64,000 nt of DNA from Desulfoscipio sp. XC116. Its GTDB lineage: Bacteria; Bacillota; Desulfotomaculia; Desulfotomaculales; Desulfallaceae. The translations under genes and the position numbers were made by a program. The stretch spans positions 3,043,035-3,107,034 of the forward strand of contig NZ_CP156660.1 of assembly GCF_039851975.1 (NCBI RefSeq), written 5' to 3'. Positions 50,619 to 59,920 of this stretch are shown here, piece by piece. The first letter of the stretch is position 1, and the number at the start of each line of letters is the position of its first letter. The notes below the pieces were generated by a model. It made no database searches and was not told the DNA's origin. It saw only the letters and a program-made list of their open reading frames with translations.

Positions 50619-52901
50619 TTATATGCCGCCACGGTGATAACTGACAAGTGCCTGCCCCAAAGAAATTCCGCCGTCGCCCGGCGGCACCTTGTTATGCACA
50701 AAAACGTTAAAGCCATTATCCTTGAATATTTTAATCGCTGCGGACAGCAGATAATTGTTGTGCCAGCAGCCCCCGCTAAACACCACCCGGCTGATGCCGC
50801 TTTGGGACCTTACCCTTAGCGCACAATCTAAAATCGCCGACACTATAGTGTCGTGAATTTTTTTTGCGATTAATGTTTGGGGGACATGCCCGCAATAATC
50901 GCTTACCATAGCTTTAAGCAGAGGGGCTAGGCCAATTACATGGCCCTCAATCTGATACCGATACGGTTCAAGCCGGCAAAATTTCTTGGGCGCCAGTTCT
51001 CCGATTTCTATGGCCGCCTGGCCCTCATAGGTGTTTTCCAGGCATATGTTTAAAACAGCCGACGCGGCATCAAACAAGCGGCCGCAGCTTGAAACGAACG
51101 GTGAGTTGATTTTACGGCTGATCATCTTTCTCACAATGCCCAGTTCTTTTATTTTATCCGGGAACAGCGTTGCAGCCATAGCGGCGCCTTCCTGCCCCAG
51201 CAGGCTGATCAGATAAGCGGAAGCGGTGATCCAGGGGTTGCGCACCGCTTGATCACCACCCGGCAGTGGTACGTATTCCAGATGAAACTCCCTGGTAAAA
51301 TCAACATAACCGCCGGTAAGGATTTCAAACCCCCAGATGTTGCCGTCGGTACCGTAACCGGTGCCATCCAGAATCACACCAATAACATCCCCGTTCAACC
51401 CGTTTTCGGCCATGCACGAAGCCATATGCGCATGATGATGCTGAACACCTATGGCGGCCGGGAAGCGGCTGCGCGCTATGGCTGAACTTTTAAAGCCGGG
51501 GTGCAGGTCGCAGCCGGCCCTAACGGGCCTGGCCCCAATAAGCTCACAAAATTTATGCAGGCTCTCTTTATAATGTTCAGAGCCTTCCACAGTATCAATC
51601 GAGCCTATATGCTGGCTCACATACGCCTTGTTTTTCTTCAACAAGCAAAAGGTATTTTTCATGTCGCCGCCGGCGCCGACATAATCCCGTTCTTCCGAGC
51701 CGACAACAGCGCTGCTCATTTCAATCGGCTCGGGAACATATCCCCTGGCCCGCCTGAAAAACTGCAGCCCCCCGCAGGTGTGGCGCACTACCGAATCATC
51801 ACAGCGATTCACTATGTCCCGGTTATGCAGCAGAAAGAAATCAGCGATGCCCGCTAATTCATTCATAGCCCGGTCATTATCCGCCGCCAGAGGCAGGCCG
51901 GTTAAATTACCGCTGGTCATCACCAGTACCTGAAGATCATCTGCAAACAGCAGCAAATGCAACGGAGTGTAGGGCAGCATAACCCCCAAACCGTTCAAAG
52001 CCGGAGCCAGTTCATCGGGAAGCCGAAAAGGATTCTTTTTCTCCAAAACAACTATGGGTGCCGCGGGGGATTCTAGCAGCGATTCCTCTTCGGGAGAGAC
52101 ATGGCAGTATTCGCGAACAACATCAATATTCCGGCACATTACCGCCAGCGGTTTGGCCGGGCGTCCCTTGCGCAGCCGCAAAAGGCGGATCGGCGCCGGG
52201 TCCAGGCCGTTGCAAGCCAAATGAAAGCCGCCCAGACTTTTTACCGCTATAATCCGCCCCTCGGACAAGAGGCGGCGGGCATTGACAAGCCAGTCACCCT
52301 CAATTTTTCCACCCTCACGGTCCACCAGCCAAACCTCGGGACCGCACTCCGGACAGGCCACCGGCTGAGCATGGAAACGCCTGTCGCCGGGATCCGCATA
52401 TTCTCCGGCACACTTATCACACATATCAAATTTATCCATGGAGGTCCAGGGGCGGTCGTAGGGAAGCTTTTTTAAAATAGTGAACCTGGGGCCGCAGTTG
52501 GTACAGTTGGTGAAGGGATATTGATAATGCCGGTCCGCCGGGTCGAAAATTTCGCCGCGGCACTGACGGCAGGTAGCCGCATCAGGCGGCACAACGGAAT
52601 CGCCCGTAACCCGGCCCCCGGTGCGCTCGATGCGAAATTCCCGAAAACCTTGCGGCGGCGATTCGCCTACCTGGCATTGGGAAATACTGGCCAGGACCGG
52701 AGGCCTTGCACAAATCTCATGGATAAACTTATCCACCGGCTCCCTGGGGCCTTCCACCAAAATCAGCACGCCATTACCGGAGTTTTGCACTGTTCCGTTA
52801 AGGCCGAGGGATCGGGCCAGCCCGAAAATAAACGGCCGAAAGCCCACCCCCTGCACCACCCCGGTTACCAATATCTTTTTCCCGATCAGTTCTTCAGCCA
52901 A
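50619..52901 (-). CDS. hypF: Carbamoyltransferase HypF
   Basis: HypF converts carbamoyl phosphate and ATP into a thiocarbamate on HypE, the source of the CN ligands of NiFe hydrogenase. The 760-residue protein has an N-terminal acylphosphatase domain (VQGVGFRPFIFGLARSLGL), two zinc fingers (CRQCRGEIFDP..CTNCGP and CDKCAGEYADP..CPECGP), a YrdC-like domain (about 200-380) and a Kae1-like domain with VQHHHAHMASCMAENG and FSGGCWHNNYL. The start is TTG with AAAGG upstream. It is the last gene of the hydrogenase operon. Confidence 0.95.
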   Translation of the reverse strand: MAEELIGKKILVTGVVQGVGFRPFIFGLARSLGLNGTVQNSGNGVLILVEGPREPVDKFIHEICARPPVLASISQCQVGESPPQGFREFRIERTGGRVTGDSVVPPDAATCRQCRGEIFDPADRHYQYPFTNCTNCGPRFTILKKLPYDRPWTSMDKFDMCDKCAGEYADPGDRRFHAQPVACPECGPEVWLVDREGGKIEGDWLVNARRLLSEGRIIAVKSLGGFHLACNGLDPAPIRLLRLRKGRPAKPLAVMCRNIDVVREYCHVSPEEESLLESPAAPIVVLEKKNPFRLPDELAPALNGLGVMLPYTPLHLLLFADDLQVLVMTSGNLTGLPLAADNDRAMNELAGIADFFLLHNRDIVNRCDDSVVRHTCGGLQFFRRARGYVPEPIEMSSAVVGSEERDYVGAGGDMKNTFCLLKKNKAYVSQHIGSIDTVEGSEHYKESLHKFCELIGARPVRAGCDLHPGFKSSAIARSRFPAAIGVQHHHAHMASCMAENGLNGDVIGVILDGTGYGTDGNIWGFEILTGGYVDFTREFHLEYVPLPGGDQAVRNPWITASAYLISLLGQEGAAMAATLFPDKIKELGIVRKMISRKINSPFVSSCGRLFDAASAVLNICLENTYEGQAAIEIGELAPKKFCRLEPYRYQIEGHVIGLAPLLKAMVSDYCGHVPQTLIAKKIHDTIVSAILDCALRVRSQSGISRVVFSGGCWHNNYLLSAAIKIFKDNGFNVFVHNKVPPGDGGISLGQALVSYHRGGI

Positions 52902-52920
52902 AACGACCTTTCACCACTTT

Positions 52921-53940
52921 TCAACAAATTCTGGGCAATGGAGCACCGGCCAATAAGTCCAAAAATTTGGTTCCGCCCAGAACAGTTTGCAGATAAACAT
53001 TACCCTTTCCCGCCCGGACCTCGCCGATAATCACGGCGCCTTTACCGTAAGGCGATGCCTGCAAAAGTTCCAAGGCCCTGTCGGATTCCCCGGCAGTCAC
53101 TATAGCCAGGAATTTTCCCTCGTTGGCCAGATAAAGAGGGTCAAGGCCCAGCATTTCCGCCGCGCCCCTGACCTCCCGGTCCACAGGCACCGAGGCTTCC
53201 TCAATATGCACGTCCATACCGCACGATTCAGCTACTTCTTTGGCGGCAGAGGCCAATCCACCCCTGGTTAGATCACGCATCAGTTTAACCCCGGGACAAC
53301 CGTCCAGAAGTTGAAAAATGGTATGATTTAACGGAGCGCAATCACTTTTAAGCCCGCCCTCAAGACCAAGAGCTTCCCGGGCGGCCAGCACCGTCAGGCC
53401 ATGATTGCCCATGCCGCCGTTAACGATCACCACATCGCCGGGCTCGGGTCTGTGGTAACCCAGATCCAGCCCGTCCGGTACAACTCCGACGCCCGAAGTG
53501 GTTATAAAAATTTTATCCGCGTGGCCCCGGGGAACTACCTTGGTATCCCCGGCCACAATAGCCACCCCGGCTTCAGCACAGGCTTCGGCCATAGCCGCGG
53601 CTATCCTTTCCAGATCAGCTATGGGCAGCCCTTCTTCGATAATGAAAGAAGCGCTCAAATAAACCGGGCGGGCTCCGCTGACGGCAAGATCGTTTACCGT
53701 GCCGCAAACCGCCAGTTTCCCGATGTCACCGCCGGGGAAAAATATCGGGTCTACCACAAAGGCATCAATGGTAGTGGCCACCTTTTCCCCTTTAAGCTGA
53801 AATACGGCAGCATCCGAAAGCTGTCCCAGCAGTGGATTGCTGAAGTATTTCAAAAAAACATCCCGCACCATTTCCCTGGATAATAATCCGCCGTCCCCGT
53901 GGGCCAACAGTACGCAAGAACGATTTACCTCATAACTCAT
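52921..53940 (-). CDS. hypE: Hydrogenase maturation factor HypE
   Basis: HypE carries the thiocarbamate on its C-terminal Cys and dehydrates it to thiocyanate using ATP. The 339-residue sequence starts at ATG 53940 (GGAGG upstream), contains LAHGDGGLLSREMV, TTIDAFVVDPIFFPGGDIGKLAVCGTVNDLAVSGA-type AIRS motifs and ends with the functional PRIC tail. A longer upstream frame overlaps hypD and should be ignored. It is two bases after hypD. Confidence 0.95.
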   Translation of the reverse strand: MSYEVNRSCVLLAHGDGGLLSREMVRDVFLKYFSNPLLGQLSDAAVFQLKGEKVATTIDAFVVDPIFFPGGDIGKLAVCGTVNDLAVSGARPVYLSASFIIEEGLPIADLERIAAAMAEACAEAGVAIVAGDTKVVPRGHADKIFITTSGVGVVPDGLDLGYHRPEPGDVVIVNGGMGNHGLTVLAAREALGLEGGLKSDCAPLNHTIFQLLDGCPGVKLMRDLTRGGLASAAKEVAESCGMDVHIEEASVPVDREVRGAAEMLGLDPLYLANEGKFLAIVTAGESDRALELLQASPYGKGAVIIGEVRAGKGNVYLQTVLGGTKFLDLLAGAPLPRIC

Positions 53941-53942
53941 CT

Positions 53943-55055
53943 TCAAACCTCCCCGCGCTCGTAACGGTAGTAAGCGGCACAGGCCCCCTCCGAAGAAACC
54001 ATGCACGGCCCCACAGGCGAAGTTGGAGTGCACCGGCTGCCAAATAACCTGCAATCGGTGGGGACAATTAAACCGCGCAGCAGCTCGCCACAGCGGCAGC
54101 CCGGCGGCTCAGCGACTACCGAAGCTTCCAGCCCGAACTTATTTCGCGCATCATACGCCGCCAGTTCTTCCCTGATCATTAACCCGCTGCCCTTAATCAT
54201 GCCTAATCCCCGCCAGGCCGCATCGCCGGTATGAAAACAATCCTCCAACATCCGGCGGGCCTCTCCGTTGCCTTCCGGTTTAACCACCCAGCGATAGTTA
54301 TTACCGGTCCGGAAGTCTTTTAACAATATTTTGTCCAGCAGGGCATTTACCGCATCAATAATATCCACCAGGGTGAAGCCCGCTACAACGGCCGGTATGC
54401 CGTAATCTTCACCTATAAATCCAAAGGGCTCCGAACCCGTAACAGCGCATACATGCCCCGGCAGGATCAAGCCGTCCACATTCAGATCACCGCTGTCCAG
54501 CAAAGATCTCAGCGCCGGGGGCATTATTTTGTGCGCGGCATAGACGGTAAAGTTATCCAGACCGGCATCCGCGGCCTGTTTGATGGTGAGGGCCACCAGG
54601 GGAGCGGTGGTTTCAAAACCAACACCGAGAAAAACCACCTCGCCGGCCGGGTTGTTTTTAGCCAGTTCCACTGCGTCGGCAGGTGAATAAACAATCTTAA
54701 TCCGCGCTCCGGCGGCCCTTTCCCTCTCCAGGGAGGAATCCCGGCCGGGAACCCTGAGCATGTCGCCAAAAGTAGCCACGGTAACGCCGGGTATCCGGGC
54801 CAGACCGATCATGGCCTCAATATCACCCGCCGCCGTTACGCACACCGGACAGCCCGGACCGCTGCGCAGTTCCGCCAGTCCTTTAAGCAAGCCCCTCAGC
54901 CCCGAGCGTGCAATAGCGGTGGTATGTGTGCCGCAAACCTCCATCAGCACAGCCGGCCGACCCAGCCGGTCTACCGCGCGGGCCGCTTTTTCCCTGACCA
55001 GCTTGAGCATCTTCCGACCAAGCTCCGGGTCATTCAGCCTCTCCAGCACTTTCAA
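53943..55055 (-). CDS. hypD: Hydrogenase maturation factor HypD
   Basis: HypD is the Fe-S protein that, with HypC, assembles the Fe(CN)2CO unit. The 370-residue protein has MEVCGTHTTAIARSGLR, GPGCPVCVTAAGDI, the VFLGVGFETTAP segment, LILPGHVCAVTGSEPF and the C-terminal cluster region with PGCRCGELLRG and CTPTSPVGPCMVSSEGACAAYYRY. The start is TTG 55055. It overlaps hypC by 26 bp. Confidence 0.95.
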   Translation of the reverse strand: MKVLERLNDPELGRKMLKLVREKAARAVDRLGRPAVLMEVCGTHTTAIARSGLRGLLKGLAELRSGPGCPVCVTAAGDIEAMIGLARIPGVTVATFGDMLRVPGRDSSLERERAAGARIKIVYSPADAVELAKNNPAGEVVFLGVGFETTAPLVALTIKQAADAGLDNFTVYAAHKIMPPALRSLLDSGDLNVDGLILPGHVCAVTGSEPFGFIGEDYGIPAVVAGFTLVDIIDAVNALLDKILLKDFRTGNNYRWVVKPEGNGEARRMLEDCFHTGDAAWRGLGMIKGSGLMIREELAAYDARNKFGLEASVVAEPPGCRCGELLRGLIVPTDCRLFGSRCTPTSPVGPCMVSSEGACAAYYRYERGEV

Positions 55056-55269
55056 AACGTAAGAGCTCCTCCCATAATTTAATCCTTTCCTCGGCCTCGG
55101 CCAAATCCAGCTTTTCTACCGCGTAGCCCGCATGGACCATTACATAATCCCCCACGGACACGTCTCCCACCAAGTGCACACCGATCTTCCGCCTGATGCC
55201 CCCCGCTTCAATAATCGCCCACTGTTTCTCCGGCACTTCCACCACCCGGCACGGTATTCCCAAGCACAT
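55030..55269 (-). CDS. hypC: Hydrogenase maturation chaperone HypC
   Basis: HypC, 79 residues, begins with the required MCLGIPCRVVEV; the Cys after the initiator Met binds iron and the large-subunit precursor. The remainder (RKIGVHLVGDVSVGDYVMVHAGYAVEKL) is standard. The ATG at 55269 follows a GGAGG; a longer frame to 55314 does not fit the family, since Met-Cys must be N-terminal. It is separated from hypB by a strong hairpin. Confidence 0.95.
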   Translation of the reverse strand: MCLGIPCRVVEVPEKQWAIIEAGGIRRKIGVHLVGDVSVGDYVMVHAGYAVEKLDLAEAEERIKLWEELLRFESAGEAE

Positions 55270-55354
55270 CTGCTGCACCTCCGTAATACGAGACTTCCCG
55301 CAGGGAGAGCGCAAGTCCCTTCCTGCCGGTTAGTCGAGTTAATAACAAACCCAG

Positions 55355-55395
55355 CCGCCCTTTGTCACCCGCGCCAAGCGGGTGACAAAGGGCGG
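55355..55395. repeat. 18-bp perfect inverted repeat between hypB and hypC
   Basis: CCGCCCTTTGTCACCCGC (55355-55372) and its exact complement (55378-55395) enclose a 5-nt loop. It lacks a U run on the operon strand. It may set the ratio of upstream to downstream expression, stabilise the message, or be a REP-type unit. Confidence 0.6.
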
Positions 55396-55415
55396 GTTGG
55401 TACGGCGCTAACGTC

Positions 55416-56066
55416 TTATTCAGCCCCCGCCAAAGATTCCAGCCAGGAACACCATTCATTCAAACCAAGGCCGGTTTTAGCCGAAGTGATAAATATTTTT
55501 AACTGATCGTTTATTTCTTTTAACTCGGCAAGACAAGTATCCAAATCAAAATCAGTATAGGGCAGCAAGTCTTCTTTGCTGATCACCACAGCCCCGGCCT
55601 CTCTGAAAATAGTCGGATACTTGGACGGTTTGTCGATACCCTCGGTGACACTTAAAACCGCAACCTTCATCTGTTCCCCCAGATCAAAAGCAGCCGGGCA
55701 CACCAGGTTGCCGACGTTTTCAATAAACAGCACATCCAATTCCTCCGGCGGCATTTCCTGCAGCGCCCGGTAAACCATGTCGGCGGTAAGGTGACACAGC
55801 CCCTCGGTGTTAATCTGCACCGCGGCGGCGCCGGCTTTTTCAATGCGCACGGCATCGCGCTCGGTATATAAGTCTCCCACCACAACCCCGATTTTTAGCC
55901 GGCCGGCCAACATCCCGGCGGTTTTTTCCATCAGGGTTGTTTTACCGGACCCGGGCGAGCTGATTAAATTAATGGCCACAACTTTACTTTGCTTGAATAA
56001 TACCCGGTTCACTCCGGCCTGATCGTTATTGGCCAGCAGAAGGTCTCTGCCCACAATAATTTTCAC
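55416..56066 (-). CDS. hypB: Hydrogenase nickel-incorporation GTPase HypB
   Basis: HypB hydrolyses GTP to drive nickel insertion with HypA. The 216-residue protein has the P-loop SSPGSGKTTLMEK, the metal/switch region GLCHLTADM, the Walker B-like DVLFIENVGNLVCPA and the guanine motif SKEDLLP. The N-terminal His stretch and CXXCGC motif of some HypBs are absent. Start GTG 56066 has AAGGAG; the frame extends to 56105, overlapping hypA. Confidence 0.95.
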   Translation of the reverse strand: MKIIVGRDLLLANNDQAGVNRVLFKQSKVVAINLISSPGSGKTTLMEKTAGMLAGRLKIGVVVGDLYTERDAVRIEKAGAAAVQINTEGLCHLTADMVYRALQEMPPEELDVLFIENVGNLVCPAAFDLGEQMKVAVLSVTEGIDKPSKYPTIFREAGAVVISKEDLLPYTDFDLDTCLAELKEINDQLKIFITSAKTGLGLNEWCSWLESLAGAE

Positions 56067-56079
56067 AACAGCCAGCTCC

Positions 56080-56421
56080 TTAATCTCCCTCGTAATAGTC
56101 GACATATAATTCTTTGCCGCTTATAGCCGTGACGCCACCCGCGCCGCAAGCAGGGCATTTCCAGTTAATCTCATCGGGTTGATATTCACTGCCGCATGCC
56201 CCGCACTTCAGCACAAGAGGAGTTTTATCAATTTCCAGCACGGCGCCCTCGCAGACCGTGTCTTTGGTAAGCACCCGGAAAGCAAAATCAAGGGCATCCG
56301 GCAAAGCGCCGTATACTTCTCCCACCACTATTTTGACCGTATTCACTTTGGCAATATCATTTTCGACGGCACTGTGGGCAACAGTTTCAATAAGTGCCTG
56401 AATTAAAGACAGCTCATGCAC
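56080..56421 (-). CDS. hypA: Hydrogenase nickel-incorporation protein HypA
   Basis: HypA, 113 residues, begins MHELSLIQALIET with the nickel-binding His2 and Glu3, and contains the zinc motif CGACG...CPACG at about residues 73-92. The start is GTG 56421 with GGAGG upstream. It delivers nickel to the hydrogenase large subunit with HypB, which follows directly. Confidence 0.95.
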   Translation of the reverse strand: MHELSLIQALIETVAHSAVENDIAKVNTVKIVVGEVYGALPDALDFAFRVLTKDTVCEGAVLEIDKTPLVLKCGACGSEYQPDEINWKCPACGAGGVTAISGKELYVDYYEGD

Positions 56422-56488
56422 CGGTTAAAACCTCCGTGTAACAACCAGCATTAATTTCATATAAACCATCCTCTTGTTAATAAACGCC

Positions 56489-56558
56489 ATGCCGCTAAAC
56501 GCGGCATCCCGGTAAACCAAGTGCAAAGCATGGTGCCGTCACATGAACAACACCATGC
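56489..56558. other. Two hairpins between the protease gene and hypA
   Basis: ATGCCGC/GCGGCAT (56489-56507) and GCATGGTG/CACCATGC (56528-56558) lie in the 197-bp gap of the operon, without U runs. They could be processing or attenuation sites dividing structural from accessory genes. Confidence 0.4.
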
Positions 56559-56618
56559 TCCCGGTCGGTTCAACGGACAGTTTCCTTATCGAACCGAAAC
56601 TTAATTATAATCTAACAA

Positions 56619-57059
56619 TTAATTTTCCAGCACGGCCCTCACCCTTTGCACCAGCTCCGGTATGGCCGCTTCCACAGCCGGGGTGCAGCGCGTGCTGAAA
56701 CTGACCACGTCCTGCACTTCAACGGCAAAAATTATAATCTCCGACGGCATTTCACGGCTGAATAAACGGTAACCCAGATCCAGAGCCGCGCCCAGGTGCA
56801 GATTATGAGTGCCTGAAAACTCCAGGTCCGTCATTAATTCGCGCGTGTTTAATTCCAGTATTGTGCCCGGCTTCGCGCCCGAACAAACACCGTCGATGAT
56901 TAATGCCCTTTCGTAGCCCAAAACCGCGTCAATAACATCAAAACCCGTGGTGGTAAGCATACGGGTGTCCACGAGGCCGCTTAACTGCTCCGCCACCTTA
57001 ATGCCTACCGAATCATCGGTTAATACGGGATTGCCGATGCCTAATAATATAGTTTTCAT
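56619..57059 (-). CDS. Hydrogenase maturation protease (HycI/HoxW family)
   Basis: A 146-residue endopeptidase that removes the C-terminal peptide of the NiFe large subunit once nickel is in place. Family motifs: LLGIGNPVLTDDSVGIKVAE, ALIIDGVCSGAKPGTI and the nickel-sensing region GTHNLHLGAALDLG. It follows mvhA by 12 bp. The large subunit ends in a cleavable tail of about 26 residues, as needed. Confidence 0.92.
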   Translation of the reverse strand: MKTILLGIGNPVLTDDSVGIKVAEQLSGLVDTRMLTTTGFDVIDAVLGYERALIIDGVCSGAKPGTILELNTRELMTDLEFSGTHNLHLGAALDLGYRLFSREMPSEIIIFAVEVQDVVSFSTRCTPAVEAAIPELVQRVRAVLEN

Positions 57060-57071
57060 TTTATACCACTT

Positions 57072-58532
57072 TTAAAAGTTTTGCATAGTTTCATAGATTT
57101 TGCCCTGAGCGTCATAAATATTAATTTGCAGCGGCGACCTGCCGGGCAACGCATGGGTGGCGCAGGCCAGGCAAAGATCGTAGGGACGATAGGCCATCTC
57201 CACCATATTCAATATACCCTCGTCCACCTTGCCGTCTTTGATGAAATGATCTGCGGCCCTGCGGATCGCCACATTAATGGGGCCCTTATTGTGGGTGGTG
57301 GCCACGATAAGATTGCAGTCCTCCACAATACCCCGGCTGTCTGTTTTATAGTGATGGATTAACAATCCCCGCACAGCTTCGATAATGCCGACACCTTCTC
57401 CTACCGCCTCACCCAGCGGAGTGCGAATGTCCGGTGCGGTAATGCTCTCATCCTCAGCCAGCTGCCGCACTTTTTCCGCGGCATTTAACAATTCCACCGC
57501 CCTAGCCCAGTGATACACCATTATATTATGCACCGGCCCCGGAGGCAGCGTCTCTTTCATTTTTTCGTAAGCTTCCTGAGCCAGAGGCGTATCAAAGCCA
57601 CTGCCTATATTATACCTGGCCAACGGCCCTACGCAGTACAGGGAAGTATTGTCACCGTCGGCAATATCCTGCCAGCCGGCTTTTTTTAAATAGGGCATTT
57701 TTTGATAGCTCCAGGGCAATACCCTTTCCGCAATATAATCCAGGTATTCTTTACCCTGAAAACGCCCTATTTCCTTCCCGGCCGGGTCGACTATTTTATG
57801 GATGCCGTCGTAGTATTGCAATTTATCCTGTTCATCCACCGTACCCACATAATTGCAAACCACTTTATACATATCACCCAGGACGAGTTCCATAAACTGC
57901 TTGTTCTTAAGCACTACATCTTCAAACACTTGCAGAGTCATTTGCCCCAATTCCACCAGATCCCGGGACAGCTCCAAAATCTCCTGCCGTTCTTCCTCCG
58001 ATATTCTTTTGGACCAACCGCCGGGAACCGCGGCCACGGCATGCAGGGGACGGCCGCCCAGTATCTCCATAATCCTCACGGCGCTGCGGCGTTTTTTCAA
58101 CACGGCACGACCGGTCTGTTCTCCTACAATTTCAATTAAACCGATTAAATTACGCACCGCGGGGCTGGCCGTGGGGCCGACTACGAAATCAGGAAAGCCC
58201 AGCGCGTATAAAATGGCACAGTGGTCTTCCACATAGTGAGCGTTTAAAAACAGCTCTCTTATTTTTCTGGCTGTCGGCGTGGGCGCAACATTATAAACAG
58301 CATCCGCGGCCTTTACCGAAGCGGTATAGTGTACCCCCCGGCAAACACCACAGATAGTGGAAACAGTGCGGGGCACCTCTTCAATGGGCATGCCTCTCAA
58401 AAAGCGCTCGTAGCCCCTGAGCTCGACGGTCTGAAAAAAAGCATTATCCACGTTGCCTTCATCATTCAGAAAGATACTTATTTTACCGTGTCCCTCAAGC
58501 CTTGTCATTGGATTTATTTCAATTCGCTTCAA
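57072..58532 (-). CDS. mvhA: [NiFe] hydrogenase large subunit, MvhA (group 3c) type
   Basis: The catalytic subunit that splits H2 in the cytoplasm. The 486-residue protein has the L1 motif ICGVCRGVHY (C61, C64) and the L2 motif DLCLACATH near residue 460, giving four Cys ligands of the nickel. After His the tail ALPGRSPLQINIYDAQGKIY (26 residues in all) would be removed by the protease. The start is TTG with GGGGTGG upstream. It is cotranscribed with small subunit, MvhD and Hdr genes, as in methanogens and sulfate reducers. Confidence 0.94.
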   Translation of the reverse strand: MKRIEINPMTRLEGHGKISIFLNDEGNVDNAFFQTVELRGYERFLRGMPIEEVPRTVSTICGVCRGVHYTASVKAADAVYNVAPTPTARKIRELFLNAHYVEDHCAILYALGFPDFVVGPTASPAVRNLIGLIEIVGEQTGRAVLKKRRSAVRIMEILGGRPLHAVAAVPGGWSKRISEEERQEILELSRDLVELGQMTLQVFEDVVLKNKQFMELVLGDMYKVVCNYVGTVDEQDKLQYYDGIHKIVDPAGKEIGRFQGKEYLDYIAERVLPWSYQKMPYLKKAGWQDIADGDNTSLYCVGPLARYNIGSGFDTPLAQEAYEKMKETLPPGPVHNIMVYHWARAVELLNAAEKVRQLAEDESITAPDIRTPLGEAVGEGVGIIEAVRGLLIHHYKTDSRGIVEDCNLIVATTHNKGPINVAIRRAADHFIKDGKVDEGILNMVEMAYRPYDLCLACATHALPGRSPLQINIYDAQGKIYETMQNF

Positions 58533-58545
58533 TTTATTCCACCCC

Positions 58546-59505
58546 TTACTTCAGCTTTCCGCCCAGAATGGACGAAGGCAAAGAATAACGGTAAAACAGT
58601 TTGGCCGGACAGTCAATCTTATCAACCAATTTTTCATCGGTCATAGACGCGGCAATAGCGCTTACAGCCCGCAAGCCGAAATCCTTCACTCCCGGAATGG
58701 GGCCGCCGCAGCCGCGGCAGGGCATATTGACATTGGGGCACTGGGCGTTACAGTCACCCTGGGTTACCGGCCCCAGGCAGATATAGCCCTCCTGCAGCAG
58801 GCACTTATCCTGCTCGGGCTCACCGTCCGTCACCCTCTTAATGTCCTGGATCAATTCCCTTTCCTTGCCTTGCAGGGCGGGGTTGCGCTTACAAACATCA
58901 CATACCGCCTTGCCCCCGGTCAGCCAGGAGCCCCGGGGCGGCAGTTTGCCTTCCAGCACCGCCGTCAGCGCGGCGCCGATAAAGGAATGGTGCGGCGGAC
59001 AGCCCCCGGTAAGATAATCCACGTCCACCACCGAGGCAACAGAGCGTACTTTTTCATAGAAATCAGGCAGGGTCAGCTCATATTTGCCGTCTACAAGGCA
59101 GTTTGTCCGCGGAACAACTCCTTCCGGATTATCGGTACTAAATGTATCAAAGTAAGCGGTATCAAATATTTCTTTTTTGCTGTGCATATTGGCCATCCCC
59201 GGAATGCCGCCCATAGAGGCGCAAATACCCAGGGCAATCAATGTTTTGCATTTGCGGCGCATTACTTTAACCATGTGTTCCTGCTCGCTGAGCCTGACCA
59301 TACCGGCTACCAGTCCCACATCAATACTGCCGTCGGGCATAGCCTCGAGGTCCTTATATTTAACGTCCGCCACTGTGGGCGCCCAGAATACTATTTCCAA
59401 TTGAGGCAGTACATCCAATAAAGTTTCGGAAAGGTCCACCACTGCCATATCACAGCCGGCACAGCCGCCGGCCAGCAGATAAGCTAATTTTACCTTTTCA
59501 GGCAT
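58546..59505 (-). CDS. mvhG: [NiFe] hydrogenase small subunit, MvhG type
   Basis: The electron-transfer subunit. It contains AGGCAGCDMAVVDLSETLL near the N-terminus and further Cys-rich sites (TGGCPPHHSFIG, CDVCKRNP, CLLQEGYICLGP and CPNVNMPCRGCGGPIPG) for [4Fe-4S] clusters. There is no Tat signal, in line with a cytoplasmic enzyme. ATG 59505 has GGAGG at 7 nt; a longer frame overlaps mvhD. 319 residues. Confidence 0.93.
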   Translation of the reverse strand: MPEKVKLAYLLAGGCAGCDMAVVDLSETLLDVLPQLEIVFWAPTVADVKYKDLEAMPDGSIDVGLVAGMVRLSEQEHMVKVMRRKCKTLIALGICASMGGIPGMANMHSKKEIFDTAYFDTFSTDNPEGVVPRTNCLVDGKYELTLPDFYEKVRSVASVVDVDYLTGGCPPHHSFIGAALTAVLEGKLPPRGSWLTGGKAVCDVCKRNPALQGKERELIQDIKRVTDGEPEQDKCLLQEGYICLGPVTQGDCNAQCPNVNMPCRGCGGPIPGVKDFGLRAVSAIAASMTDEKLVDKIDCPAKLFYRYSLPSSILGGKLK

Positions 59506-59920
59506 TTCCATTCCTCCCCCTGGGGTTGGGGCCCAACTTCCGGATGACAGCGTCAAAGTCATTCATCACCTCGGCAAAACGTTTGCCCTCGGACCCGGAT
59601 ATCCATTCCAGCCTGACCCTCTCAGGTTCAACCCCCATATCTTCCAGCAATTTATGCAGTAAATTGAAGCGCCGCAGTGCTTTATAGTTACCTTCTTTGT
59701 AATGGCAGTCACCGGGGTGGCACCCGCCGACCAGTACTCCGTCGGCGCCTTTATTTAAAGCCTCCACGATATACTCCGCCTCAAGGGCGCCACTGCAGGG
59801 CACCCGAATGATGTTAATGCTGCTGGGGTATTTATACCTGAGACTGCCGGCCAAATCAGCGCCCTGATAGGTGCACCAGTTACAAGCAAAAACTATAATA
59901 TTGGGCTTCCAATCAGACAT
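59498..59920 (-). CDS. mvhD: MvhD, 2Fe-2S electron-transfer subunit
   Basis: The delta subunit linking the hydrogenase to HdrA. It has NIIVFACNWCTYQGADLAG, IIRVPCSGALEAEYIVEAL, and VGGCHPGDCHYKEGN, with the conserved Cys ligands for a [2Fe-2S] cluster. It is normally 130-145 residues and here about 140. It overlaps both hdrB and mvhG by a few bases, so the group is translationally coupled. ATG 59920 or 59926 may be the start. Confidence 0.93.
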   Translation of the reverse strand: MSDWKPNIIVFACNWCTYQGADLAGSLRYKYPSSINIIRVPCSGALEAEYIVEALNKGADGVLVGGCHPGDCHYKEGNYKALRRFNLLHKLLEDMGVEPERVRLEWISGSEGKRFAEVMNDFDAVIRKLGPNPRGRNGNA

